From: Gottfriedia acidiceleris
GTDB lineage: Bacteria > Bacillota > Bacilli > Bacillales > Bacillaceae_G
Direction: 5' to 3'
Assembly: GCF_002128425.1 (NCBI RefSeq)
Contig: NZ_NESS01000018.1
Location: 1-62,480 of the forward strand
DNA: 62,480 bases
The translations under genes were made by a program, and so were the position numbers. Shown piece after piece: positions 50,979 to 58,513 of the stretch. Numbering within the stretch: the stretch's first letter is position 1; each line of letters opens with the position of its first letter. The notes beneath the pieces were generated by a model. The model worked only from the letters and a program-made list of their open reading frames with translations. It ran no database searches and was not told the DNA's origin.

Positions 50979-51008
50979 GGAAGACATTTTGATGTCTTCC
51001 TTTCTTTT
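50979..51008 (+). terminator. Terminator of the YpzG-like gene
   Basis: The stem GGAAGACA / TGTCTTCC has a 6-nt loop and is followed by TTTCTTTT. Confidence 0.9.
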
Positions 51009-51014
51009 AACATA

Positions 51015-51054
51015 AATAAAACTAGCTATGACAATTGCCACAGCTAGTAAAAAA
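51015..51054 (-). terminator. Terminator of the DUF4023 gene
   Basis: The stem ACTAGCT / AGCTAGT has a 14-nt loop. It lies directly after the stop at 51059 and is followed by TTTTATTT on the reverse strand. Confidence 0.75.
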
Positions 51055-51058
51055 ATAA

Positions 51059-51190
51059 TTATTTATTTGTTCCATGTTGTTTAGTAGGTAATTTTTCGTT
51101 AGGTGTTCCATTACCTTGGTGTTCTTTATTTTTTTGGTCTTTTCTTTGTTTTTCATGTATTTTTTCGACAAATTCATGTGTATCTTCCAT
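51059..51190 (-). CDS. DUF4023 small protein, 43 residues
   Basis: The product begins MEDTHEFVEKIHEKQRKDQK and ends GNGTPNEKLPTKQHGTNK, which fits DUF4023, a family of very small proteins in Bacillaceae. The ATG follows AAGGAGGATTAAAAAA and the gene has its own terminator. It is highly charged and without membrane segments; the conserved part is the N-terminal acidic helix and the GNG.PN.KLP box. The function is unknown. Confidence 0.82.
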   Translation of the reverse strand: MEDTHEFVEKIHEKQRKDQKNKEHQGNGTPNEKLPTKQHGTNK

Positions 51191-51274
51191 TTTTTTAATC
51201 CTCCTTAGTAAAGAATCTAAATGTTACTTTAACCAATCAGGTAGGAAAAAATTCATATTAGTGTGAGATCGAAG

Positions 51275-51595
51275 TTACATAAGAATTTTTATGAAAAATA
51301 GAACTGACTTTACAATCAACATTGATTGAGCAATTCCAAATAAGAAACCTGTTATGAAACGTAAAAAATTATTACTTTCTCTCCATTTCCATTTTTGTGT
51401 ATACCCATCAATTAATAACGGAGTCATTAAAATTGGGATGTACCACCAAAATATGAATGATGAGATCATAAATAAAAATGGGAGAAACAAATAACCTATT
51501 AAAATTGCAGTACATCTTGCACAAAGTGGAAAAGTATAAGAGCCTATATGAAATGACCTATCTTGTTTTCGATGGCATGGAATCCAATTTAAAAT
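51275..51595 (-). CDS. DUF2085 membrane protein with a probable ATT start
   Basis: The family core IPCHRKQDRSFHIGSYTFPLCARCTAILIGY is present, with its CHR and C-x2-C motifs, followed by three hydrophobic segments. No ATG, GTG or TTG lies at the expected start in frame. The stop of the upstream Cys-rich gene is at 51612, followed by AAGGGGGGG and, six bases later, ATT at 51595-51593. That gives a 106-residue protein of normal family length. A start further upstream would overlap the other gene heavily and lacks a ribosome binding site. A non-canonical ATT start is therefore likely, similar to infC. Confidence 0.75.
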   Translation of the reverse strand: MLNWIPCHRKQDRSFHIGSYTFPLCARCTAILIGYLFLPFLFMISSFIFWWYIPILMTPLLIDGYTQKWKWRESNNFLRFITGFLFGIAQSMLIVKSVLFFIKILM

Positions 51596-51611
51596 AAAAT
51601 GCCCCCCCTTA

Positions 51612-51917
51612 TTAGCTTGGACAATCTGGACTACAGTCACAATCAGGAGTACAATCCGGTGTGCAATCAGGAGTGTGATGATGACAATCAGGGAGGTCAC
51701 AATCTGGTATAAAGCCAAAATCACCGCAATCACACCAATCGATTCCCCTACTTTTCTTTCTTCTCCGCTCATAGTAAATAACCATAACAATTCCAAAAAC
51801 GATACTTGCTGTAATCATTAACAGTCCTTTTACTAAAAAACCTTTTACTATTAAAACGATACCTAAAATAAGAAGTATAAAAAAACCACTGATTAAGAAA
51901 AAGACCAACTTTACCAC
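51612..51917 (-). CDS. Membrane protein with a Cys-rich PDC-repeat tail
   Basis: This 101-residue protein has two hydrophobic segments (residues 4-22 and 27-46), a basic stretch YYERRRKKSRG, then a tail of about 40 residues. The tail holds nine cysteines in the repeat pattern PDC (PDCDLPDCHHH, then TPDCTPDCTPDCDCSPDC) plus three adjacent histidines. The Cys/His density suggests metal binding at the cytoplasmic or outer face. The GTG start (51917) has only a modest site; TTG six bases downstream is an alternative. It is coupled to the DUF2085 gene, whose ribosome binding site overlaps its stop. Confidence 0.75.
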   Translation of the reverse strand: MVKLVFFLISGFFILLILGIVLIVKGFLVKGLLMITASIVFGIVMVIYYERRRKKSRGIDWCDCGDFGFIPDCDLPDCHHHTPDCTPDCTPDCDCSPDCPS

Positions 51918-51936
51918 TCTTTCTTAAAAATAATGA

Positions 51937-51962
51937 AAAGACTAACCTGATGTTAGTCTTGT
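51937..51962 (-). terminator. Terminator of the membrane protein gene at 51997
   Basis: The stem AAGACTAAC / GTTAGTCTT is followed by T residues on the reverse strand. Confidence 0.8.
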
Positions 51963-51996
51963 GTTAGTCATAAACATGAAAACTTAATTAAATCAT

Positions 51997-52293
51997 TTAT
52001 TTTGAACGTTGAGTCGCTGCACCAATTAAAATAAAAATGGCTGATAGAATATGCATGATCATACCTAATATAGGAATCCATGCAAGACAAGATGTTATAA
52101 TACCAAAAATATTCCCATTAGCAGAGACACCAGCTTTTTTCGCTAACACTAGTGTAATAATATGGAGAATTAAAGCTATAAACAATGGCGTATAACCAAA
52201 ACCAATTACGATCGAACCACCAAGAACGGGTATACCGAGTAATGCTTCAAATCCACCTGAAATCCATTTCATATTTTTAACGTTAGATCTCAT
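51997..52293 (-). CDS. Hypothetical membrane protein, 98 residues
   Basis: Three predicted membrane segments (about residues 18-32, 35-51 and 63-91) and a Gly/Ile-rich composition (GGFEALLGIPVLGGSIVIGFGY). The ATG follows AAAAGGAGATTTT. No family is recognised with confidence; similar short proteins occur widely in Bacillus. It is the gene before the Cys-rich membrane protein on the same strand, but a terminator separates them, so they are probably not co-transcribed. Confidence 0.75.
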   Translation of the reverse strand: MRSNVKNMKWISGGFEALLGIPVLGGSIVIGFGYTPLFIALILHIITLVLAKKAGVSANGNIFGIITSCLAWIPILGMIMHILSAIFILIGAATQRSK

Positions 52294-52446
52294 AAAATCT
52301 CCTTTTCAACATAAAAATGTTAATTTTTTCTAATAATATTATTGTATTCTATAAATTCATATACGGATAGTTTTTATTATAAATTCCATTTAAATTCAGT
52401 CTAAAGAATGAGAATTTCCGACTTTGTAAAATTTAAAAATTAAAAA

Positions 52447-52472
52447 ATAAGAGACAAAAACTGTCTCTTACT
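52447..52472 (-). terminator. Terminator of spo0M
   Basis: The stem AAGAGACA / TGTCTCTT has a 5-nt loop and a T-run on the reverse strand. Confidence 0.88.
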
Positions 52473-52478
52473 TTTTAA

Positions 52479-53234
52479 TTAGTTATATTGCTGTAAAAAT
52501 GCCCTAACCGATTTTGCGATTGAATGCGCATCTTTAAGTTGCTCATTTTTAAAGCTAAGTGATGTTTTCTTTTCATCTAACCCTAATGACTCTTGTAATA
52601 AACCTGTTAAACCACGATGTGAACCAGCTTTATCTACCGCTACCATCATAAACAGACCATCTTTATTCGGTTCAATCATACATTCAATTTCATCAAATCG
52701 CCATTCTCTCTTAGAGCTTGGTACAAACTCCCACTCTTGGTAGAATCGACCATTTTGAGCCTCTACCTCAACCTGGCGTAAACGGAAGCCAAGAATTGTA
52801 AATGCTTCTACAAAGTTTGCTAATTCTTCATGCGCATGAACCTTTAAGAAATCAGTATCTATCGGATCTATACTTAAATCTATATCTAAATCAGTCTCAA
52901 TCCAAACTTGACCATGTCTTATCGTAATCGGAGTGTAAAATGGTAATTGGAACGAAAAAGGGATTACTTTTTGTTCATTCGCTTCAATTTTCATTTTACC
53001 GGATAAACGCTCTTCATGTAATTGGATTTTAACGTTGACCTCATCGTCTCCACTTTTCTTTTTAGCATAAGACTTTAATTTAAGCCCAATATGATTAATT
53101 TCTTGTGCAACTGAACCACCCTTAATTTCAACTACACCTTCAACATTTTTTCCTGGATATAAATCTCTTGTATGAATAATTGTATTTACAGTAGCAGCTC
53201 CAATTCCTAGTCTAGCTAGTACCTTTTTAAACAT
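52479..53234 (-). CDS. spo0M: Sporulation-control protein Spo0M
   Basis: Arrestin-like protein known to affect Spo0A-dependent sporulation onset. The 251 residues start MFKKVLARLGIGAATVNTIIHTRDLYPGKNVEGVVEIKGG, the diagnostic N-terminus, followed by two beta-sandwich halves and IPFSFQLPFYTPIT. The C-terminal LDEKKTSLSFKN region is also conserved. Its start has GGAGGGGATC upstream. The gene stands alone with a terminator, as in other Bacillus. Confidence 0.94.
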   Translation of the reverse strand: MFKKVLARLGIGAATVNTIIHTRDLYPGKNVEGVVEIKGGSVAQEINHIGLKLKSYAKKKSGDDEVNVKIQLHEERLSGKMKIEANEQKVIPFSFQLPFYTPITIRHGQVWIETDLDIDLSIDPIDTDFLKVHAHEELANFVEAFTILGFRLRQVEVEAQNGRFYQEWEFVPSSKREWRFDEIECMIEPNKDGLFMMVAVDKAGSHRGLTGLLQESLGLDEKKTSLSFKNEQLKDAHSIAKSVRAFLQQYN

Positions 53235-53436
53235 CAGATCCCCTCCAAAAAAATTACTATATTTCCATTATATAGTAGAATACCAATCTTGAATAATCCT
53301 AATTTCGTATTTATTCCCTTCTATTACATTATGAATATAAGAAATAATTATGTAACTAATCAAAGTAGAATTATTAGACAAGTTATTAATAGGATAAGCA
53401 TATTTTAAAATATGAAATTAATTTTGGAGGTGTCTT

Positions 53437-53877
53437 ATGCACTTTATTTTTATTAAGAAAAAATGGTTATTATTTTCCTTTCTCCTTGTAGTAATCGGAT
53501 TAAGTGGTTGGTATTACTTAGCACCAAAATCAGTTCAAACTGCAGTAGAGCAGCAGCATGTAAAAACAATAGACATCGATATGATCACAGCTGAATTCAG
53601 TACAAAGCTAGATGATGGAACGGAAATTGAAGCTTATAGATGGGATCCAGGTATGATTGTTATTGAAAAAAATCAAAAAGTAAATTTAAAAATTCATGGA
53701 ATAAATGGAAAAGAACATAGTTTTCATATCGAAGGAACGAATATCACTGGTGTAGTGACTAAAGGTAAAACGACTGAAGTACCTTTATTCTTCAAAAAAG
53801 AAGGTACATACCGATTAATTTGTGATACACATTCTCATGACGGAGTACCTATGATTGGTTATATTGTTGTAGATTAA
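53437..53877 (+). CDS. Membrane-anchored cupredoxin-like protein
   Basis: This 146-residue protein has an N-terminal membrane anchor (residues 10-29) and an extracellular cupredoxin fold. The type 1 copper ligands fit H94 or H97 in KEHSFHIEG and C129, H132/H134 and M139 in ICDTHSHDGVPMIG. It could carry electrons or bind copper at the outer membrane face. It lies in a group with a YtkA-like lipoprotein and a Gly/Met-rich membrane protein, which suggests a copper-related role for the group. The start has TTGGAGGTGTCTT. Confidence 0.88.
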   Translation: MHFIFIKKKWLLFSFLLVVIGLSGWYYLAPKSVQTAVEQQHVKTIDIDMITAEFSTKLDDGTEIEAYRWDPGMIVIEKNQKVNLKIHGINGKEHSFHIEGTNITGVVTKGKTTEVPLFFKKEGTYRLICDTHSHDGVPMIGYIVVD

Positions 53878-53943
53878 TTTTTTAGTAAAAGAAGCAGGTA
53901 AACATAACGATCCTAAATGGACAACCAAATATTTATATTTCAT

Positions 53944-53993
53944 GAAAAAAGATAGTAAATATAGTCTAGTTTACTAAATTTACTATCTTTTTT
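53944..53993. terminator. Bidirectional terminator
   Basis: The stem AAAAAAGATAGTAAAT / ATTTACTATCTTTTTT lies between the convergent cupredoxin and YtkA-like genes. Confidence 0.93.
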
Positions 53994-54004
53994 ATGATTC
54001 ATCT

Positions 54005-54385
54005 TTATCTTATTGAGACTTTACGCTCGTTTTTACCCTTTTTTAACGTAATTTGCTTACTCCAAGTCCCTTCCATTGGCAGTTCTAAGCTCACTTCATA
54101 TATACCTTTATTTATTTTCTTCATACTCGCTTCAACATGATGATTCATACTTTTCATTTCCATTTTAAAATTAACCGAATCCACATCGACTTCTTTTCCA
54201 TCTGAATTTACTAAATTTACTTGATATACATGTGTATGATTATTATTTGTTATACTTTTTTCGTTAATTGATAATTGAATATGATCTAAAAAAGGGCTCG
54301 ATTTAATTTCAGCCTTTTTCCCACAACCAGAACAAACTAGTAAAATACAGAACACGGTCATGAATATGTAATGTAATTTCTTCAT
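54005..54385 (-). CDS. YtkA-like lipoprotein
   Basis: This 126-residue protein has a signal ending in the lipobox CSGC (VFCILLVCSGCGKK, lipidated cysteine near residue 21). A small beta-sandwich follows with NHTHVYQVNLVNSDGKEVDVDSVNFKMEMKSMNHH and the C-terminal YEVSLELPMEGTWSKQITL of the YtkA/FixH-like domain. Histidines and methionines in the middle (MEMKSMNHHVEASM) fit metal binding. The start at 54385 follows AAAGGAGTGATGTTA; an upstream ATG at 54526 would extend over non-coding-looking sequence. It is convergent with the cupredoxin gene. Confidence 0.87.
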   Translation of the reverse strand: MKKLHYIFMTVFCILLVCSGCGKKAEIKSSPFLDHIQLSINEKSITNNNHTHVYQVNLVNSDGKEVDVDSVNFKMEMKSMNHHVEASMKKINKGIYEVSLELPMEGTWSKQITLKKGKNERKVSIR

Positions 54386-54588
54386 TAACATCACTCCTTT
54401 TTCAGTTAAAATCCTTACCCTTACGTTACTTAAAAAGGATAATTTAAATTTGTGATAAAAAAGTGAAATCATAAATAAAAATAAATTTATTCTTATCTCA
54501 TTCATACATTTGAGCTTTTTCAACATATAATTGAACGTTAGTTATAACTCAACATCAAAGGATCCAACATAGGAAGGAGTTTAACTTA

Positions 54589-55053
54589 ATGTTATTAGAA
54601 TGGGCTAGCATTGTATTAACAGTTCTACTTTCATCATATGTCATCATAATTGCAAATAGAAAAAAAGAAAAACTTTCTTGTACAGTCGGAAAAATGATCA
54701 GCATGACGAATTCAATGATGACAAGTGTCACCGTGGGTACAATCTTTGGTATTTTTTTTCGGAATACAGATTTAACGATACCTACAATTATCTCAATATC
54801 TGCCGGCATATTAATAGGATACTTAACTGGAAAACCTTTATCATTGATGGCTTTATTAGAAGGTATTACTGCGGGAATTATGGGTGGGATGATGGGAGCA
54901 ATGCTCGGCATTATGCTCCAGGAAACTTATTTAAACATATTAATCTATTTTATAGACGTTGTTTTTGTATTTGTTACAATCCTATTAATTAAAGTGATTG
55001 ATCAAGAAGTGAACAAATTCAATAAAAATGAAAAATCTTTTCAATCAATTTGA
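54589..55053 (+). CDS. Gly/Met-rich membrane protein, unknown function
   Basis: This 154-residue protein has four to five membrane segments and two unusual motifs: MISMTNSMMTSVTVGTIFG and a glycine zipper GITAGIMGGMMGAMLGIML. The methionine-rich helices resemble copper-exposed membrane proteins, but that link is inference. The ATG follows GGAAGGAGTTTAACTTA. It is divergent from the YtkA-like gene, and the two share a short promoter region. No family assignment is possible by eye. Confidence 0.75.
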   Translation: MLLEWASIVLTVLLSSYVIIIANRKKEKLSCTVGKMISMTNSMMTSVTVGTIFGIFFRNTDLTIPTIISISAGILIGYLTGKPLSLMALLEGITAGIMGGMMGAMLGIMLQETYLNILIYFIDVVFVFVTILLIKVIDQEVNKFNKNEKSFQSI

Positions 55054-55064
55054 TCATTTAAATA

Positions 55065-55095
55065 GCCTACCTATTTTTAAATTAGGTAGGCCAAA
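55065..55095. terminator. Terminator after the Gly/Met-rich gene
   Basis: The 9-bp perfect stem GCCTACCTA / TAGGTAGGC has a 9-nt loop. Confidence 0.85.
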
Positions 55096-55112
55096 TTCTT
55101 TTGTTAAATGAG

Positions 55113-55733
55113 TTATAGATGCTCTAAATGATTTGTATCACAAAGCACTTCAAACTCTATATTTTTATTTTCAAAATGAATGATTGTTAAACTTGTTCCG
55201 TGGACATAAGGTAGATCCCATAATTTTTCAATTGGCGATTGTTTTAAATGAGCTACAATTGTTGCCAAAACAACTGCATGTGTAACAATTAATATATTTC
55301 CTTCTTCATTTGAATTTAAAATGTTATCAATTACATTGCCTACTCTTTCTCTTAAGTCGAGTAAACTCTCACCTTTATGTGGACTATGGTCGTATAAATG
55401 TGGTGTTTTCCAAAGTGATTCGAATTCATTTTCAAAGCACTCATTTATTTCTTTTTTCGTTTTTCCTTCCCAAACACCAAAGCTAATTTCTTTTAAATCA
55501 TCTTCTTCAATCATTGGAATAGAGGGATTGTTCTTTAAAATAGTTGATGTTGTTACTGCACGTTTACTCGAACTAGTATATATTTTACTAAAACTCACTT
55601 TTGCTAATTTTGCACTTAATAATTTAGCATCACTGATCCCACTAGCAGAAAGCTCTGAATCTTTTGAGCCTTGTAATCGATTTTCGATATTCCACACCGT
55701 TTCACCGTGTCTTGTTAAATAAATTGTTAACAA
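55113..55733 (-). CDS. Histidine phosphatase family protein
   Basis: This 206-residue protein has the phosphoglycerate-mutase-like fold. The catalytic LTRHGETVWN (H9) is followed by RLQGSKDSELSASG, the acid residue region VWEGKTKKE, and the second histidine in LIVTHAVVLATIV. It removes phosphate from an unidentified metabolite. The start is TTG, with GGAGGACTAAAG upstream. It follows the 50-residue membrane protein by 24 bp on the same strand. Confidence 0.9.
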   Translation of the reverse strand: MLTIYLTRHGETVWNIENRLQGSKDSELSASGISDAKLLSAKLAKVSFSKIYTSSSKRAVTTSTILKNNPSIPMIEEDDLKEISFGVWEGKTKKEINECFENEFESLWKTPHLYDHSPHKGESLLDLRERVGNVIDNILNSNEEGNILIVTHAVVLATIVAHLKQSPIEKLWDLPYVHGTSLTIIHFENKNIEFEVLCDTNHLEHL

Positions 55734-55757
55734 CTTTAGTCCTCCAGCTTTAGTAAA

Positions 55758-55910
55758 TTATTCATTAACTTGTTTTTCTTCTCTTCGCTCATATAATATA
55801 CCTGCGATTAAGGCAAGTAAAACATTTGATATTAATAAAGGGCTAAATCCAGAACCACAAACTAATGATAAAAATAACGTAATAATAACGAAAAGGATAG
55901 GCAAATTCAT
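55758..55910 (-). CDS. Small membrane protein, 50 residues
   Basis: It has two hydrophobic segments (MNLPILFVIITLFLSLVCGS, then LLISNVLLALIAGILY) and a charged tail YERREEKQVNE. The ATG follows AAGGAGAATATAAA, a strong ribosome binding site. It is just upstream of the histidine phosphatase gene on the same strand, so they may form an operon. I do not recognise a family. Confidence 0.68.
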   Translation of the reverse strand: MNLPILFVIITLFLSLVCGSGFSPLLISNVLLALIAGILYERREEKQVNE

Positions 55911-56002
55911 TTTATATTCTCCTTAAAAATAAAAGTTAACAAATTTTAAATACAAATAATATTAAAAATATTTTACCATGAATTAACAGTTCTCTAACAA
56001 TA

Positions 56003-56030
56003 CAAAAAAAACGATTCAGTTGAATCGCTT
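56003..56030 (-). terminator. Terminator of the NIPSNAP-Nudix gene
   Basis: The stem CGATTCA / TGAATCG is followed on the reverse strand by eight T residues. Confidence 0.82.
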
Positions 56031-56061
56031 TGGAATTAGGATAAGAATCCTTGTTTGATTA

Positions 56062-56862
56062 TTAAATTTCCTTTTTTACTTCAAATCGATTAATCAATTC
56101 GTATGGTCTAACGTTAAAACTTTCATATGGAATATAATTGGCATTCAATGTATCTAATATTCTACTTCTCAAGTGTGGTCTCGTTACGATTTTTTCAAGC
56201 TTTATTTTTGATAATTTAGTAAAAATAACTTCTGTCGTTTCCCCTTTTTCGATTCTTAATTCACCTGATTCATAGTTCCCTCTAAAAACTACACAGATGA
56301 TATTATTTTTTATATTTTGATAAATACCCGTTACACCAAAAAGTTTAACACGAACACCGGTCTCCTCGTATATCTCCCTATGAATTGCTTGTTCTAATGT
56401 TTCACCTTCTTCTACTTGACCCCCAGGCATTTCCATTGTATCTGATCGATTCTCGTTTCTAACTAATAAGACTTCTCCTTCTTTATTTGTAATAAACCCA
56501 CTAACTGAAACAATATGTTTAGGAGCTTCATATGTTCCAATTGGAGATGTTGAATTAAGAAATTCTTGACGACTTTCTAGAAATAATTCTCCTATACCAG
56601 CCCTGATTTCTTTGGCTTTTTGGTGTAGCTCTGATGCTCTTATTTTATTTTCAATTTCCTCATATTGTTCAAGGCTATCATATTGCCAAATCGCTTCAAT
56701 ATTATCTTTTGATTCGTTTACCCACCTGCCAATTAATTTAGCACCATGCTTAATTTGGTTTGGATATAGGTAATGATGAAAAAAATGATTGAATTGCTCT
56801 AATTTATTTGGATTTATTTTATATGATTTCTTCCTATAGAACATTTTTAATTTCAGCTCCAT
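56062..56862 (-). CDS. NIPSNAP-like domain fused to a Nudix hydrolase
   Basis: This 266-residue protein has an N-terminal NIPSNAP/dimeric alpha-beta barrel (about residues 7-95; FYRKKSYKINPNKLEQFNHFF, GRWVNESKDNIEAIWQYDSL) and a C-terminal Nudix domain (about 115-245). The Nudix box reads GQVEEGETLEQAIHREIYEETGV and matches G-x5-E-x7-R-E-U-x-E-E-x-G-U fully. Nudix enzymes hydrolyse nucleoside diphosphate-linked compounds. The NIPSNAP part may sense or channel a ligand. The ATG at 56862 lies 8 bp after the hydrolase stop, making a two-gene operon. Confidence 0.88.
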   Translation of the reverse strand: MELKLKMFYRKKSYKINPNKLEQFNHFFHHYLYPNQIKHGAKLIGRWVNESKDNIEAIWQYDSLEQYEEIENKIRASELHQKAKEIRAGIGELFLESRQEFLNSTSPIGTYEAPKHIVSVSGFITNKEGEVLLVRNENRSDTMEMPGGQVEEGETLEQAIHREIYEETGVRVKLFGVTGIYQNIKNNIICVVFRGNYESGELRIEKGETTEVIFTKLSKIKLEKIVTRPHLRSRILDTLNANYIPYESFNVRPYELINRFEVKKEI

Positions 56863-56870
56863 TAAATCAA

Positions 56871-57722
56871 TTAAACAAGCGTTTTTTGGGTAAATTGTTT
56901 TACTTCCTTAAAAAACAGTTCCTTCTCCTCTAAAAATGGATAATGATTACTTTCATTTAAAATGACTAATTTCGAATTTACAATTCCCTCAGCGATTTCT
57001 TCTGAATATTCAACTGGGCATTGTACATCATGTATTCCACATATAATTAAAGTCGGACAGCTTATTAACGCTAACTTTTTTGTTACATCGTAGATTTGAT
57101 ACTCTCTATTAAAATAATTTAGTCGGATTGCAGACATTTTTTTAGAGATTGGTAAATTAAAATACTCATCGTATCGTTCAGGTTTATGTAAAGATAACTT
57201 TGTCCGCTCAATTAAAAGAGCCTCTCTTTCTTCATTAGACAATGCAGTACCTTTTAGTTTTTCAATTAATTCTTGCATTTTATTAAATTGCGGATGAGTT
57301 CTGTTATAAATACAGTTTTTTGTAAATGTTGAATAGTCTCTCGCTGCAGCTCCAACAATAATATTATGATTTAATGAGTTTGAAAAATAGATTCCATAAA
57401 TAATTCCGAGCATTCCACCAGTTGAATGTCCAGCAAAATTCCAGGTTGGATAACCTAACGATTTCCTAATTTCTTCTAAATCAAAAATTGTTTCTAACAT
57501 ACTTAATTCATAAGGGAAATGTGCTTTTTCAGAATTACCTGTTTCTCTTAAATTTATTAAAAATACTTTAAATAATTTAGTAAATGAATTTGCAAAATAA
57601 TCTCCTGTATCATTAAACTCAGAGTAATTATGTGTGACACATAAAGGTTCTCCTTCACCTTTACAAAATACTTCAAATGTACCTCTATCCGTATTAATTA
57701 GTCGTCGTTCCCATTTCTCCAT
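56871..57722 (-). CDS. Alpha/beta hydrolase
   Basis: This 283-residue protein has the nucleophile elbow GHSTGG (FAGHSTGGMLGIIYG, about residue 97), the acid in ICGIHDVQCPVEYSEE, and the histidine in NESNHYPFLEEKE, which complete the catalytic triad. It lies 8 bp upstream of the NIPSNAP-Nudix gene. The start at 57722 is favoured by AGTAGGGG about 10 bases upstream; the ATG at 57749 is an alternative. The substrate is unknown. Confidence 0.88.
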   Translation of the reverse strand: MEKWERRLINTDRGTFEVFCKGEGEPLCVTHNYSEFNDTGDYFANSFTKLFKVFLINLRETGNSEKAHFPYELSMLETIFDLEEIRKSLGYPTWNFAGHSTGGMLGIIYGIYFSNSLNHNIIVGAAARDYSTFTKNCIYNRTHPQFNKMQELIEKLKGTALSNEEREALLIERTKLSLHKPERYDEYFNLPISKKMSAIRLNYFNREYQIYDVTKKLALISCPTLIICGIHDVQCPVEYSEEIAEGIVNSKLVILNESNHYPFLEEKELFFKEVKQFTQKTLV

Positions 57723-57840
57723 AGCGTAAAAACCCCTACTTTTTGACATACCCTACTATTTCTTGAAAATAGGTACTAATTCCTATCACTTAAAAAAATG
57801 TTCACATATTATTCATAAATTAATCATTATTAAAATTTAG

Positions 57841-58305
57841 TTAACTATGAACAATGTAATTCCAAACTTCTTCTTCTCCAAAATAGGTACCGGTCGGATT
57901 AAATCCGGTTTGCTTATATAAATTCATAGCTAATTTATTATCTTTATGAACTGTTAATCGAATTTCAATGCATTGTGAAAATTTATTCACAATCCATTTT
58001 ATCATTTCAGCAAATGCTAATTTTCCAAAACCATTACCTTGAAACTGTTTATCAATTAAAAATCCATTTATCCAGTAACTATTTGTTGTATGTTCCTCAA
58101 AAGCATGCATAATAAATCCGACCATTTTCTGATCATCATAAATTGCAAATGGGATATATTCCACATTTTCTCCATCTGGTTTTATATATACTTTTGCTAT
58201 TGATACTGCAACAGAAGGAACAAAACTTAATTGTTCCTTATTTACTTCAAGTTTAATTGCTTCTTCCCAATTTTCCCTCGTTACGATTTTCAAAAGAATA
58301 GTCAT
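57841..58305 (-). CDS. GNAT-family acetyltransferase, BltD/PaiA-like
   Basis: This 154-residue protein has NWEEAIKLEVNKEQLSFVPSVAVSIAKVYI, WINGFLIDKQFQGNGFGKLAFAEMIKWI with the acetyl-CoA-binding QGNGFGK, and NKLAMNLYKQTGFNPTG. The pattern resembles spermidine/spermine acetyltransferases such as BltD, so a polyamine target is possible but unproven. The start at 58305 follows GGAGGCTATCG; the upstream ATG at 58335 has no site. The gene stands alone. Confidence 0.88.
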   Translation of the reverse strand: MTILLKIVTRENWEEAIKLEVNKEQLSFVPSVAVSIAKVYIKPDGENVEYIPFAIYDDQKMVGFIMHAFEEHTTNSYWINGFLIDKQFQGNGFGKLAFAEMIKWIVNKFSQCIEIRLTVHKDNKLAMNLYKQTGFNPTGTYFGEEEVWNYIVHS

Positions 58306-58513
58306 CGATAGCCTCCATTTAAACTTAAAATTCAAATCTTCTATATCATAACATTTTCATTACTAAATTCAGAGATTTCAGATATTACGGTAATTGAAAT
58401 TTTTAAGCAAAAGCGTATATTTTTTAGTCTTTAGGTAATAACAACCTTGAAAAGCAATTTCTAAATAAATTTTATTTAGCTAGTACATTTATATAATATG
58501 AAAGGAAAATATT

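Noticed and set aside
54385-54526. N-terminal extension of the YtkA-like lipoprotein from an upstream ATG
   Set aside because: The extension would bury the signal peptide, and a strong ribosome binding site lies directly before the internal ATG at 54385.
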